Assembly (NCBI RefSeq): GCF_003597395.2
Contig: NC_133774.1
Coordinates: 42,378,142-42,442,141, forward strand
DNA: 64,000 bases
DNA from: Chelonoidis abingdonii
Taxonomy: Eukaryota > Chordata > Testudines > Testudinidae
Reading direction: 5' to 3'
Shown here: in pieces, positions 21,611 to 55,300 of the stretch
Numbering within the stretch: position 1 is the first letter of the stretch
Layout: every line of letters starts with the position of its first letter
Position numbers and translations under genes: made by a program
Notes under the pieces: model-generated
Databases searched by the model: none
Seen by the model: only the letters and a program-made list of their open reading frames with translations
Told to the model about the DNA's origin: nothing

Positions 21611-24600
21611 ACACAAAGACTCTTTGTGTTTGGACTGTCCTCTCAGGTTGCTCATTAGGCGTGGGGCAGCTTCCTATTCACTAGCCCAGCATTCCCTTCA
21701 AATAATTTTGAAAATATACTTGTTCAATCATGCAACTGAGCTCTAATGACCACATATGTTTATATACCTGACTGTGCCTTCAGCTAGTAAGTTCTCTAGA
21801 ACAGGCCTTGTTTTAAGTACATCTAATATATTATATTGTGCCATTAATACTTACAATAAATATAAGTAAAAATACATGAATAGAAGTAATAACTCTATCA
21901 GTGACAACAGGTTTTATGAAAACTTGTTTTGTGAAAGTGTCAGATTTCAGTCACTTGGTATGAAGAACATCCCTCCCCCCTCAATATTTCTGTTTCATAA
22001 CTGGCAAACCTTCTGTATCTTCATGCATTTTTCTGCTGAACAGCACTCCCTTTGTCACAAACTAGAGCAGCAGACTGGAATTCCTGCTGAGACACAGAGG
22101 TGAAATAGTGATGCTGACTGTGAGACATCAGAGCTCTTCACAGCTATGGGCATATTAAAACAGTGATAAATGTTTAGTCTATTCATTTTTAATATATAAT
22201 CTGTTAAAGTAATGTAAATGTTTATTTAGCTGAAGTATATGTCTAAAGGGGAACTGTTCACTACAGCTTTCCCGTAAAGCTGGGATTCCTTTCCTTAAAT
22301 CCTGGCCCAAATGGTGCATACTTTTCAGATGAGTAAAGTCCTGTTAACTTCATTTGGACTTTTTGCATGAATTAAGTGAGCAGAATTTGGCCCATAGTGT
22401 GCAAAACTAGCTAATATTTGGATAGGCTTTCTGCAATGAGGCGGAAAAATATGAATGAAAGAGAATTGTGGCCCTAACTATGCTCATTTAAACAAAATCC
22501 TTAACGTTATTTTAATATACATAAATCATTGTAGTCAATTTCTGTTGTTCTGATAGTAGAATTGAAGGAATAACATTCATACAATATCATGAGGGCATTC
22601 CTTGCTGTAAGGTGGAATTGCGCCAGTTCTTCACTGTGACACTAAGAAGAAAACAAATGTACATTAATGCTTTCTCAGTTCCACAGTTCTTTTAGATAAA
22701 AAAATATATCAATGGAAGCACGAGTAACTCGTATTTTTTAGGAGATGCTTCCTTTAACATTGAACCGGGTCATTGAGTCCCTACTATAAAATACCATATA
22801 ATTATCATTGGAACTGTCATGATAGATAAACAATAACTACTGCATCTCGTCTATTGAAATCAAAAGACTGCCTATGTACAATTAAAACAAAAAAGTCTAA
22901 TGGAGACAGAAAATTACAAAAATACAGAAGTACCGTGTAGACTATTAAAAAACATGACCAGTTGCTTTTCTAAACTAAAAGTCCCTCAAACTACATACTG
23001 ACTGTCATTAACAAAGCACTAATATGTGCAGTAGTAGCAATAAGAGAAATCTGTCTCAAAAGGGAGCTAGCAGGATCCAGGGCATGAGTAGAAGAAATTA
23101 AGGGAGATCAGATTGCATTAACCATCCTATCCTTTTGGAATAGGCACAGCTTGGACCAAACCTGTATTTCAGGCCAGCAATAAGGAGGCCATCCATGAAG
23201 GGGATGCCAAATAATAAACTTTAGGGTAGGTTCAGGAAACAAATTGTCCAAAGGCATGTCCTGTTGAAATGGCTGGGAACCTGTGCCCTTTTGGTAATAA
23301 CAAAGGTGTGCAGCAAATCTCAGTGAAACACAAACATCCCTATGCCTATTATGTTAAAAGTCTTGTACAAGGAAATAAGGAAATGTTTTAAAATCTTCAC
23401 CCTATTTCCTTAAAAAAAAATCATTCTGAAAAAAATGGAGCGCTAAACAATTGGTTTGTATAGTCAGGGACCATGGCAAAGAAGCCCATCTCCATCTCCA
23501 GTGCTGCTGAGATCTGCAATTGGAATTGAAAGTAGTTCCTTCCCTTTGAAATCCTTGCACTGCTTTCTGAGTTCCATGGTGATAGGCATAGCATGAGAAC
23601 AAGAGAGCTGGCACATGGCTTATACATCACTTAGGCCCTTAAAATAGGACTTGAGTAGAATTTAACAAGGTAAATAGACTTTGTGCTGGCCCTTTGCAGA
23701 AAGATGAATTTTACCCAGTGTCAGCAGTTAGCTGAAAGATTAGTTAAAACCAATCTGATATCTGGACTAAATTGTTTAGGCTTCATTTAGCTTTCAATTC
23801 ACTGACAGGTAAAAAGGATTTTAAACATACTCCCACATCTTGCTAAATCAGAATTAGCGAAGGCTGCACTCCACATTTTATTCTTCTGCTGCCCCTTTGT
23901 ATCCAAGAAGCTACTGAGCCCACCATAAAACAAACAGTTTCAGGGACCAAATGCAAGCAAAACATCTTTAAAGTAACTAGAAACACTGAACTTTCAAAAC
24001 AAAAACCCATTAGCAGCAAAGATTCAATATGAAAACAAAAAGAACTAAGTATGTGGGATATTATACTTTTTAAAAAAGCTAATTGAATGTGATTGACTTC
24101 TAATTTTTCAGTATGTCAGTGTTACCATTAAAAAAATCCAGATTTATTTAGTATATACATTTAGATCTATATTTCATTTCTGATTTTGCCAAATTTTCAC
24201 AAGGAGCAAATTTGAAGCAAGGAGGTGCAGATTCTCTCTCCTGATCAAGATAAATTAACAACTTACTATTTTATTCTTGAGGGAGAAGAGCTTCTATTAT
24301 TTAACATTACATGGGAGAGATTCTAGAGAATCTCTCAATCTTCTTTAATAAATGTTATAAAGAGCATTTGGTGTTAGTGAAAAATGCAGGCTAAAATCTT
24401 GTTTCCATCCACGTAACAAGTGAAGCTTAGGCAGCAGCAGTGAAAACATTCTCACATTCTCAACTCCAACTGTCATGTAGAAGAACCCCTGTTAGGCCTA
24501 GAAAGTAATTCAGTTTCGATGATCTTTCAACTCCTTGGCCTCTTTACTGAAACTGCCAACAATGGTACTTTGAGCCTGCTGTGACGTACACGCATATGCA

Positions 24601-26257
24601 GTTAAACCAGACTAACTGCTAACTCATTTCACATAGGTCAAACAACCATCAAATAGCAACAACTTCCAGTGAGTACTGCCCTGGGCAAACTCCTATCAAC
24701 ATCACAGAGATGAAATGCTCCATATTTAGCTGAGCTTTAAAGGACATATAATCAACTTGATGGCATTTCTATGTGTGTATGTAACATGGTAACTTTCAAA
24801 CACCACATATGAGCAATTCCAAAATTTCAGGGAATATTCTACACTTCAGTAGCCAGAAATCTATTCCTGTTAGGGAAAACTGAAAATCAAAAAGGGGAAA
24901 TGAGGGATATATGGAGCTCCTGCCCTCTGCCTAGCACAGCCACAGCTTCAAGGACATCTGCAATTGTCTGTAAATCAAACTGGCTGATGACACTCATTAA
25001 TGTCTTCCGGCATAATATTACCCCATCTCATCGCATCCCACCAATAAGAGTTTAACACATTGACAATCTGAATGACTTATCTCAGAAAAATAATAATGGG
25101 GGTCGGGGCAAGAAGGTGTGCACACAACCATTGCTATAGGGGAAAGGAAATGGGGCTCTACACAGCCACTGGCCTGGGAGGAGAAGGGGGGACCCTGATA
25201 ATGCAGAAAAGGGTCGCACAGAACCTTTGATGTGTGTGGGGAAGCAGAACACTGGACTATGGTATAGGGCAGGAGGGAATACCCCCTCTTCATCCCTACA
25301 GCCACTGGCACACAGGGAAGAGGGACACACGAAGAGCCTGTCGGGTGGAACGGAGGAATACAAGGAGTCCCTGATGCGTGCAGTAAGCTTGGCCTCCACA
25401 AGCTACAAAGTGTGTGACCCCCTACTATAGTAATCCACTGAGCCATTCAGTTTCCAAACTACCATCACATTACATTTTTCTTTTTTGCAATAAACTTATA
25501 AGACTCAGAGTTCACTCTAAAGGTTTGGTGTAAGGTACTGACTGCCCTCAAGTCCCAAATCAATGGTAATTAACAGCATTCAGTACATTGAAAGAGGGGC
25601 TCAATGCCTTGTAGGATGGAGCCTCAATACCTGCAATCGTCAGAGATTAAAAAAACCTTGAGGACAAAAACATATTTTGACCACTGCATTTGTGAAGATT
25701 ACCTGACCACACTTATGCCAATTAGTTTTTAAATATACTAGATCATGAAAATTGAAGTGCATAGTGATAGTGGCAAATAAACAGAAACTACAAATTGTAC
25801 AATAAAGACATTACATTGTTTGCAGTTTTGTAAAAGGCTGCACAAAAAGTCTAGGTAACATTTTATTAATCACTTCCTGAAATCAAAATATTGTTTGCGC
25901 AAATTCAAAGGGTTAGAAGTCAAATAAGAATCTGCAAATCAGTTTTTAAGGGAAGCACAAAATCAATCTCAAACATCTGCTTCCTAGGTATATTTTAAAA
26001 ATGCATTTCAGACATAAAGCACAATATAGGTTAACTTTTAAAAAAAAGTCTCTGCACTGCTCTTTAGAAATAAATTTTTTAAATGTTTTGCTCCTGGATA
26101 AAACAAGATTTAATTAATTTTTTGCTCACAGGCCAGTTTTAAAGGCTCAGATATAAATTTTACATATGCCAATATCACAGTATTCCTAAAAGAGTGTCCT
26201 ATTATGTCCAAAAATAAAGGGAAAATGAACTACTTAGAAATATAATAACTAGGTATG
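21611..26257. other. Convergent intergenic region (SHISAL2B and SREK1IP1 3' ends)
   Basis: Mostly AT-rich, unique-looking DNA. A weak, old repeat-like stretch occurs at 22300-22400 (ACTTCATTTGGACTTTTTGC). The interval 25130-25400 is locally GC-rich with two diverged copies of ACAGCCACTGGC (25160, 25299) and repeated GGAGTCCCTGAT/GGGACCCTGAT words, a decayed tandem duplication. No exon with splice support was found. Confidence 0.35.
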
Positions 26258-26540
26258 GGCTTGTCTACATGGCACAGGCAATGCAGGCTATTGGTTGTAA
26301 TTTCTAAAAGTGCTCTAACATGTTGTGCTCTAACTGGCCATGGTAAAATCTGCTGGCACTGTCTAAGTGTCTAATTCAAGTTAACGGTCTTTCAAACAGG
26401 AAAAGGTTAACACAAACGAGGTACCTTTTAGAACATGGCAGCAGAATGTACATGGGGCAGTTAGAGCATAGCACATTAGTGCATTTTACAAATCACACCC
26501 CTGTGGCACGCTTTGCCATACTGTATAGATAAGTCCTATG
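26258..26540. mobile_element. MITE with GGGCTTGTCTACA-type ends
   Basis: Left end GGGCTTGTCTACATGGCA; right end ACTGTATAGATAAGTCC, an imperfect inverted repeat. The interior has GTTAACACAAACGAGGTACC and GCACATTAGTGCATTTTACA, similar to the fragment at 29040-29215. I could not read a reliable TSD. Confidence 0.5.
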
Positions 26541-27069
26541 TCTTGTTAAGGAGATACAGCCGTAAGGTTCCGACTATGGACCTAATTCTACTCACTTATA
26601 CTGATTTTACACCAGTATAAAGGGAGTAATCCTGACACACTGACTCTACATCTGCAATGGGCTTGAGGTAATTTGAAACAAGAAATATTACTATTTAGGT
26701 TCCTGATCATCTAGCTATTATAGCCAATGGGAAATTTTGCCACTGACTTCAATGGAGCAGGAGCTGGTTTTTAGACAACAGGGCACATGCTGTGTTACAT
26801 AATAGAAGAAAAGATTTTTGGTTTTATAACCACTGTGAATTTTATGAAGAGAATGGTGAATGGGGGTTGAAATTATCAAGAGTATCCAAAGTGCCAGTCT
26901 TTGATTTCCCTTACCCCATTTTCAAAAGGTGAGTAGGTAATCTTACAATAAATTGACAAAGGTCTGGGACATTACTGTAGAAATCATTGCTCGATTGTCA
27001 CTTAATACAGATAACAGTATATGCCTTATACACACCCGCCTGAAACCAGTGAGTACATACTCAGTTGAG

Positions 27070-27205
27070 CTCAGCAGTGCCTCTGCTGCTGCCATGGTAC
27101 CATGGCTACACTGCTATTTATACACATGCTAGTTCCATGAGAGCTAATGTATGTGTACATGACCAGGGGAATCACACCCATAGCTCATAGTGTAGACACA
27201 GCCTT
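27070..27205. mobile_element. MITE fragment, right end
   Basis: Ends TCATAGTGTAGACACAGCCTTA, the complement of the TAAGGCTGTGTCTACAC terminal motif seen in related elements. The interior is CTGCTGCCATGGTACCATGGCTACAC. The left end is not visible. Confidence 0.4.
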
Positions 27206-27472
27206 ACATCTTTGTATTTTACAAAAAAGAAAAGGAAACTGAAGAATGATAGGTGTTGTGTTTGTCCATGTATGTATAGGGCCACTTTCTGAGTATGATG
27301 GAAAACAATCACCATGTGTTTCAAAGTACATTATCAGATCAGTTTTAAAAGACTGTTCTTATTTGTAGCAAATATTTACTATTTCTTCCCTTACTCTGTC
27401 CCTTCAAACAAAAAAAAACTCCCAACCAAACAAAAAGAACTCCCACCTTTCTTCTAGCTCAATGTCCTTATT

Positions 27473-27549
27473 TTTATTCATCAATGTCTCTATTACTGCT
27501 TTTAAGTGGTGGCTGATATGGAATTATGTCAAACATGTAGGTTTTTATT
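27473..27549 (-). promoter_or_regulatory. Candidate SREK1IP1 polyadenylation signals
   Basis: AATAAA occurs on the reverse strand at 27478-27473 and 27549-27544, 470-540 bp downstream of the SREK1IP1 stop codon. They are the nearest canonical hexamers I found in the right orientation. Transcript data would be needed to choose between them. Confidence 0.35.
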
Positions 27550-28015
27550 TTAATAAAAATCAAGATTTTAGAAAAATTAAAATTAATAAAAACGTTTCAA
27601 CAAATTTCCTTAAAAATTCCATTGGAAAGCACATTTTAATTAGTTCAAATCTTTCCCTGAACATGTTCGCAATCTGAATATTCTGGTCATGCATGGGAGC
27701 TAGCAATCAAAAACTGACTAGAAATGAACTAATCACAAAAGTTTAAACAACTAATCTATCTTCTTGGTCCAACTTGCACAGAATGAAAATAGTGAAACAC
27801 CATTAATCGCAAAAAACAACATGTAGATTTCCCTCCCACCTCCAAATATTTCATTTTAATAACCTAAGGTGTGGATATTTGTAAATAAATGTACTTTTAA
27901 AATATATAGATAATTTTTCTTTAACCTGACAGTATTGTAAAGCACATATAGGATAGATTTGAAAGGTAAACAATCCTAATCTTTCAGGGTAATGAAAGCT
28001 GAATGCACTAACTCC

Positions 28016-48933
<20,918 letters not shown>

Positions 48934-49218
48934 GGGGCCAAGGGCCCTGCAGCGTCTCCCCCAGCAGAGTCGAACCCAGGCGGTAGCGCTTCCCGGCCGG
49001 AATCCTTTGGGCGGCGCACTCCGGGCCGTACCATTAGACAGGGCGAGGAGGGGTGACCGAAATCACCCCGCTGACAGGCGGAGGAGCCGGGTCAGCCTCA
49101 GGATTAAGAGGCGCGACGGAGGCGGCGCGTTTCTCTGCGCTTGTGCGGCGGCTCCGTGCTCGGTCTCTCGCCCCGGCTGCCTCCCCCCGCGCCGCGGCGC
49201 CGGATCCCGAGGTCCAAA

Positions 49219-49242
49219 ATGGCGGGAGGTTCGCGGCGCTAG
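49219..49242 (+). other. Short upstream ORF in the CWC27 5' leader
   Basis: ATG inside the YY1-like motif opens an 7-codon frame (MAGGSRR) ending at TAG 49240-49242, 98 bp before the CWC27 start. It matters only if transcription begins upstream of 49219, which is not known. Confidence 0.35.
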
Positions 49243-49340
49243 TCAGGGCTGTCGCAGCGCTGGGACTAGAGAGACAGCGGCGCCGGGTCCATCCTCGCGG
49301 CGCCCCCTCCCCAACGCCCTAGCCCGCCCCCGCCGCCAGC

Positions 49341-49382
49341 ATGAGCAACATCTACATCCAGGAGCCTCCGACCAACGGCAAG
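49341..49382 (+). CDS. CWC27: CWC27 exon 1 (coding)
   Basis: ATGAGCAACATCTACATCCA.. encodes 14 residues, [14 protein letters not shown], identical to the human N-terminus as I recall it. Donor AAG|GTGAGC. Start chosen by this match and a good context (CCAGCATGA). Confidence 0.95.
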
Positions 49383-52300
49383 GTGAGCCCCCGCCCCGGG
49401 CGCGCGTGAGGTGGGATGGGGCAAGGGACCAGCTGAGGCTGGGAAAGGCGAAGGGAGCCAGGAGCGTGAGGGGCAGCGCCACTGACCATGAGCCGGACCC
49501 CCATGGTACAAATTGTTCCCGCACCCTGTGCATGTGCTACGCTTTTTGCAGGTGCAAGTTATGTTGGCGGACAGTGGCATCCGTCAGCCTATAGCTCCTG
49601 TAGCTGCAGGCTTGGCTGCTTGCTTCCGCGCTGCGCGTACTCACCAGGAGCGCTTGGGTCGATACAAAGTGCATGCGCCAAGGGTGCGTATCCCAGGCTG
49701 CAAACCGCTACCGTCTAGCGCAGGGGTTCTCAACACGTTTCTTTCTGAGCTCCTCCCACACTCCCTAAAAACTCTGCGACCCACTTGTGCCAAAACAATG
49801 GCTTCTCTGCGTATAAAAGCCAGGGCCAGCGTTAGGGGGTAACACACAGGGTAATTGCCTAGGGCCTTATGCCACAGAAGCCCCTGCAAAGCTAAGTTGT
49901 TCAGGCTTCGGCTTCAACCTCATGCAGTGGTGCTTCAGCTTTCTGCCCTCGGCCCCAGCGAGTCTAATGCTGCCTGGTAGACCCCCTGAAACCTGCTTGC
50001 GGCCCTGCAATGGGGCCTGGAGCCGTGGTTGAGAACCACTATTCTAGCATGATGCCTTTTGGGAAGTTTTCTCCTGTGGTGGGATAGAAATGACTCACTC
50101 ATTGATCTCTGGGAGATGTCAAGTTCCCAGCATGTAACTTAGAATAATAGGGTTAGGAGGGACCCCAAGGGTTATCTACTCTAACCCCTTGCCAAGAGGC
50201 GGGATTTGTTGTGGTTAAACCAGTCAAGACAGATGGCTCTCCAGTCTCCTTTTAAAAATCTCCAGTGAAGGAGCGTCCAAAACCTCCTGAGGCAGTCTGT
50301 TCTATTGTCCTATTGTTCTTATGGCTATGAAGTTTTACTTGAGATTTAATCTAATTTAAACTTTCTCCATCCTGTAATTTCATCCCTGTCCCATAATTCT
50401 TATGCTATTTTTTTAAAAACCACAAACCTGCATGGCACTTATAGCTGCCTGCCATCTCTGACAGAAGGATGGAGCCTGCAGAGCTCTGTGCTATTGTCAT
50501 GAATGTTACAAATACAGAACGCGCAATCCTCTAGTAATAGCAGAGCTGCAGGAAGAACCGCAGCAACAGGGGACATGATGATTTCTTTGAGGAGAGACTG
50601 CTGAGGGTCATAGCAAAAAATAATTCAAGGTTATTGATGGAGCACTGTGTCAGTGCTCATTTCTCAGGCCCACATTGGTGAGATCACATCATAGTGCAGG
50701 TTTGGGACAATGAACAGTGGCTGCACAACTTTCAGATGCAAAAGGCCGCCTTGTTGGATCTATTTGCGAAGCTCACTCAGCTCTCCAGTAAAGGGACACC
50801 AGAATGAGAGCTTCACTGGCAGCTGAGAAGTGAGTGGCATTTCCACTGTGGAAGCTTGTGATGTCAGATTGCTACTGGTCAATGGGAAATCATTTTGGAG
50901 TTGGAAAATCCACAGTGGGGACTGTTGTCATGCAAGTATGTGGGGCCATTAATTTTATTCTGTTGCTCAGGACTGTGACTCTCAGTAATATGCAGGACAT
51001 AGTGCATGGATTTGCAGCAATGGGGTTCCCAAGCTGTGATGGGGTGATAAACAGCACGCACATCCCTATATTGGTATCAGCTCACCTTGCCATAGAGTAT
51101 ATCAATAGAAAAGACTATTTTTGGGGATTATGCAAGCAGATCACTAGGTACGCGTCACTGACATCAGTGTGGACGGGGAAGAGCAGAAGTGCATGATGTT
51201 TGCGTCTTTAAGAACAGGACTGTTCAGAAAGCTGCAAGCAAGGACATTCTTTCCTGACTGCAAGGTTACCATTTGCAATATTAAAATGTCAATAGTGATT
51301 CTGGGGGACCCAGCCTATTCCTCATTCCACAGCTCATGAAGCCATACGCCAGCCACCTCAACAGCACCGACGAAAGATTCACCTATCAGCTCAACAGATG
51401 CAGAATGTACATTTTGTAGATTGAAGGGATGCTGGCATACTATTGCATCTCAGTGAGAATAATATTCCAACGGTTATAGCTGCCTGTGGTGTCTTGCATA
51501 ATATCTGCAAATGGGGAAAAACTACGTCTGGCATGAATAAGCCAGAGACAAGGGCTGTTGTGCTCTTCAAGCTCTCCCTCAACCACATTAATGGCCAGCT
51601 ACAGTAATGTGCTGTATTAGAGTGTGCTCTAGCCCTGAAGTTTTGGGAGCGTTTAGGAATTCTATACAGCAAGTTATACATTTATAAATATTACACCATG
51701 TCTTTTGGTGAACCTGTGAATTATGAGGTACTTGCTGTATGTATATAATTATTACACTGTGTTTCACTGAACCTGTGAGTTCTGTGATACTGTACAGTTA
51801 CAAGTAGTGTGTTTTGAGTACTTTATACCTTCTGCCATATGTGTTGTGAAATCCAATGCTGAAATTAAAAAAAACAACAAAAAACCTGCCCTCAAGTTTG
51901 AACAGAAATTAAAGCATGAAACTTTAGAATTAGAAAGACACAAAACATCCCTGTCCTGTTCATTGCACAAATGTAATGTGATGGAGGAGCTGAGGGAGAG
52001 GAAGTAAATTTCTGGCAAGGAGCCTGAGTGTGAACTTGGAGGGTTGTTGAGTATGGATGGGAAAAGTATGGAACCATTTGTTTTTTGTGTTTTTTTTTTT
52101 TGGTGGGGAGGAGGCGATGGAATGGATTGTTAGGCAGCTTCCCCCATGTAGACCCCTAACCCACTCAGACACCCACTATACACATCCCCATGTGGCCCTG
52201 CACCTCCTCCCCCTTTCCCCATGTGTCTCTATATCCCTACCCATTCCCCTGTCTCTGTGTCCCTGTGCCCCCACGCAGCCATCCTCTGAACATATGCAGC

Positions 52301-55300
52301 TCTTCCCTGTCAACACGTGGCCCTGCGCCTCCAATCTCATTCGGCTCCTGCCTCAGTCTGTCCTCCCCCACTAGCCCTTATGAGCCCCTGTCTGACCCTC
52401 TCAGCACCCCACACTGTCTCCCCATAACCTCTGTCTTCTGACCTGGCCCGACAGGTGCTGCAAAGAAGGCAGGCTCTTTCTCTTCCCTAGCTGCCTGGGA
52501 GCTGCTGCTATTCTTGCACCACAGTGCCCTCTGGTGGGAAAAAGGTGGAACTGCAAACACATTTTGGCGGAAGTTTTTTTTTCTGTGCAAAAAATTGAAA
52601 ATATGAACAGCTCATTGATTATGTATGTATGCAGTAGCACAGAATTCCCCCCAGAGTAATTCTGGCTACACATGCACCAACTCTCTCTCTTTCAGGTCAG
52701 TGTGTGTGAAGCTGTGGTTGTCCTTATTGTCTCCCCAGTGTGGAGTTGGTAGGGGTAGGGATGTGGTCCATGATGCCATGTAGAATGTGGTTGGGGTGTA
52801 GAGACCTGCCACGCTTGTTCTCAGATGATTGCAAAGGGTGGTGAGTCCATGATTGTTGGACCTGTAGATCAAGAGTCTGCAGCATGTGTGCTTGCTGCTT
52901 GAGAAGCCCCACTATATCCTGGTGCATCTCCCTTTCCTTTTTCTTCTGAGACTCATTGACCTTCCTCCTATCTGCTCTTTCCTTCGCCATATTGTCTGCC
53001 ATATTTACTCTCCAGGCGCCTCTGTTCGTGGTCTGATGCAGAACTGGCTTGTAGGATCTCGCTGAACGTGTCTTTCCTAGTCCTCTTCTTTCTCCTCCTT
53101 ATCATGATCAGGCATTCTGCAGGTGTGGAGGGGGTACCCCTCAAGGCTTCAATGGCAACAGGTACAGGTAAAACAGATGTATCACTGAATTGATAGTCAC
53201 AACAGAAAGGGAAGGTTGAGTCTCAAAACTCCCTTCCCTTATTCCCCTAACATTTCTTTAATAAGTAATGCTTATTGATACTTTAGCTTTGGCGTGCACA
53301 GCACCACTCTCCGGCCCTAGCCAGGGTGAGTATGGCCTGCCAGAGATGAAGGGAGGAGAATGAAGAGGGAATTAAGATTTTTGGTTGCATGAAACAATAA
53401 AATTGTCTCCTTTATTTTCATAGGACAGTGGCACTGATTACTGGCACTATTTTAATAAGTGGTAGTGATTTTCAGGGCTTTGGAGTTGTGCTCTGGCTCT
53501 GCTCCAGATCCAGGCAAAAACCTGCAGCTCCACTGCTCCAGAGCTGCTCCAGCTCTGGGCTCTGCTCCAAAGCCCTGGTGATTTTAACTGATATCTCCCT
53601 TCTGAGAGAGCACAAAGGCATAGAGAACACAGCTACTGCTGATGTCCCAAAGCCACCCAGCCCTGTGTGCCACTAGACAGGTGCCTGCTGAAGTCGTCAT
53701 GGAGTGGTATAGGAAAGTGTCCTACCATGGAAGAAGAAATAAAGCTTCTATCCCTAAAAACCTCTGAGAGAGGATTGCAGAGCATCTCTATGAAACTTTT
53801 AGTGAGTTCTCTCAGGAGGATACACAGGACATCCCTATGTACATCAACAGATTGCTCCGCATGCCCACACCCCTACCTTATCTTACAGGGCAATAAAAAG
53901 GAGATAAAGACACCACCTTTATTTGTTGTATTGCCTCCACTTGTCATGTGAATGAAACAATGCAAAGTAGATGTCTGTGGTCTCGTTAACTTGGGACTGG
54001 GCTGGACACCAGCTTTAAATTTAAATATTGTAAGGAAAAATGCATGCACACACTTACCTGAGGTCCCTTCCCCTTCATAAGGCTCATCCTGATGGGACTG
54101 GCTAGGTTGTAGCGGAGTCTCAAACAGGTCTTGGCTTGTGGCATATCTGGACACCCCTGCCCTGTGTCCTCTACTTTTTTCTACCCTGTTCACGGCAGGG
54201 ATCACTGTAGCATACTCTTCCAAGGTATCCATGGTTTCCTGTGAAGTGGCATGGCATGCCGCTTGTAAAAGTGATAGGTCTGTGGTGCATAGGGTGACTA
54301 GAGAGCAAGTATGAAAAATCAGGATGGAGAGGGGAGTGATAGGTGCCTATATGAGAAAAAGCATCAAATGTTGGGACTGTCTCCATAAAATTGGGACATC
54401 TGGTCACCTTAGTGGTGGTGCATCACCAGATCAATGGTTGGCCTATACAGCCTTGTAGTATGCCTGCCTCAGTTCCTTCCCTTTCGAGCAGTACTGCTGC
54501 TAATCCCTATTGTATCCCTTAACCTGTGTCCCTTGTGTAGTCTTTTTGTAGATGTCCACGCTTCTTGCATAGCTTCTTCTCTCTATAGGCCCGGGAGATG
54601 TAGTGCATTCTGTGTATTCCAGGTGGGAATGCATTTAGTATGTGAAGCCAGCATGGTTGGCGGTTGGGTAGTTGCACACAAGGAAGAACTGCTAGGTGTG
54701 CTCACCAAAGTGGGCAATCAGGAAAAGCCATTTCAAAAATGAAAGGGGTGGCTTCCAGTCCTCGTGACCTCTGGGCAGCAGAGTTGACAACTGAGATTAG
54801 GGTGGTCACTGTTGCAAGGAACATTGTGGGACAGTGGGGGCATTATGGGACAGTTGCTGGAGGAGGGGTAAGGGTAGCGTAGCTTAACACAGTGTCAGAT
54901 TCACTGTGTTAACCTCTGTAGGTTGACTGTGGCTCCAGGCTGTTTGAGGAGATGGTTTTACTGCATCACAGTTATGAGCTTCTTACGTTGGCCAGAGGAA
55001 AAAATTGAGTGTAGGCACATGTACAAAGAGGTTGACAAAAAGTAGATTACATCAACCTAACTTTATAATGTAGACCAGACATAATTTTACTACACTCCTG
55101 GCAGTAAAGTTATGCAAATACATAAGTGTTTGCAGGATCTGGGCCTAAATGGACAAGATAGACAAAAGTGGGAAAAGAAATAAATACAGAGAAGTGAAGA
55201 AACTTGCCCAGTGTCACACAGTGGACCACTGGCGATAAAGTTTTATGAAAACTATTCTTTGAGTTGTATCTTATGTATCAGACAAACTGTAGGATAGTTG

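Larger units (their letters stand above)
50560..55075. mobile_element. PIF/Harbinger DNA transposon, decayed, with both genes
   Basis: A forward transposase remnant (50560-51640) and a reverse Myb/SANT-type DNA-binding protein remnant (52690-54250) converge, the two-gene layout of PIF/Harbinger elements. The right terminus near 55075 has AACCTAACTTTATAATGTAGACCAGAC, resembling the GTCTGGTCTACA..AAGTTAGGTT terminal repeat. I could not find the matching left terminus, so the left end is truncated or overlaid. Confidence 0.65.
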
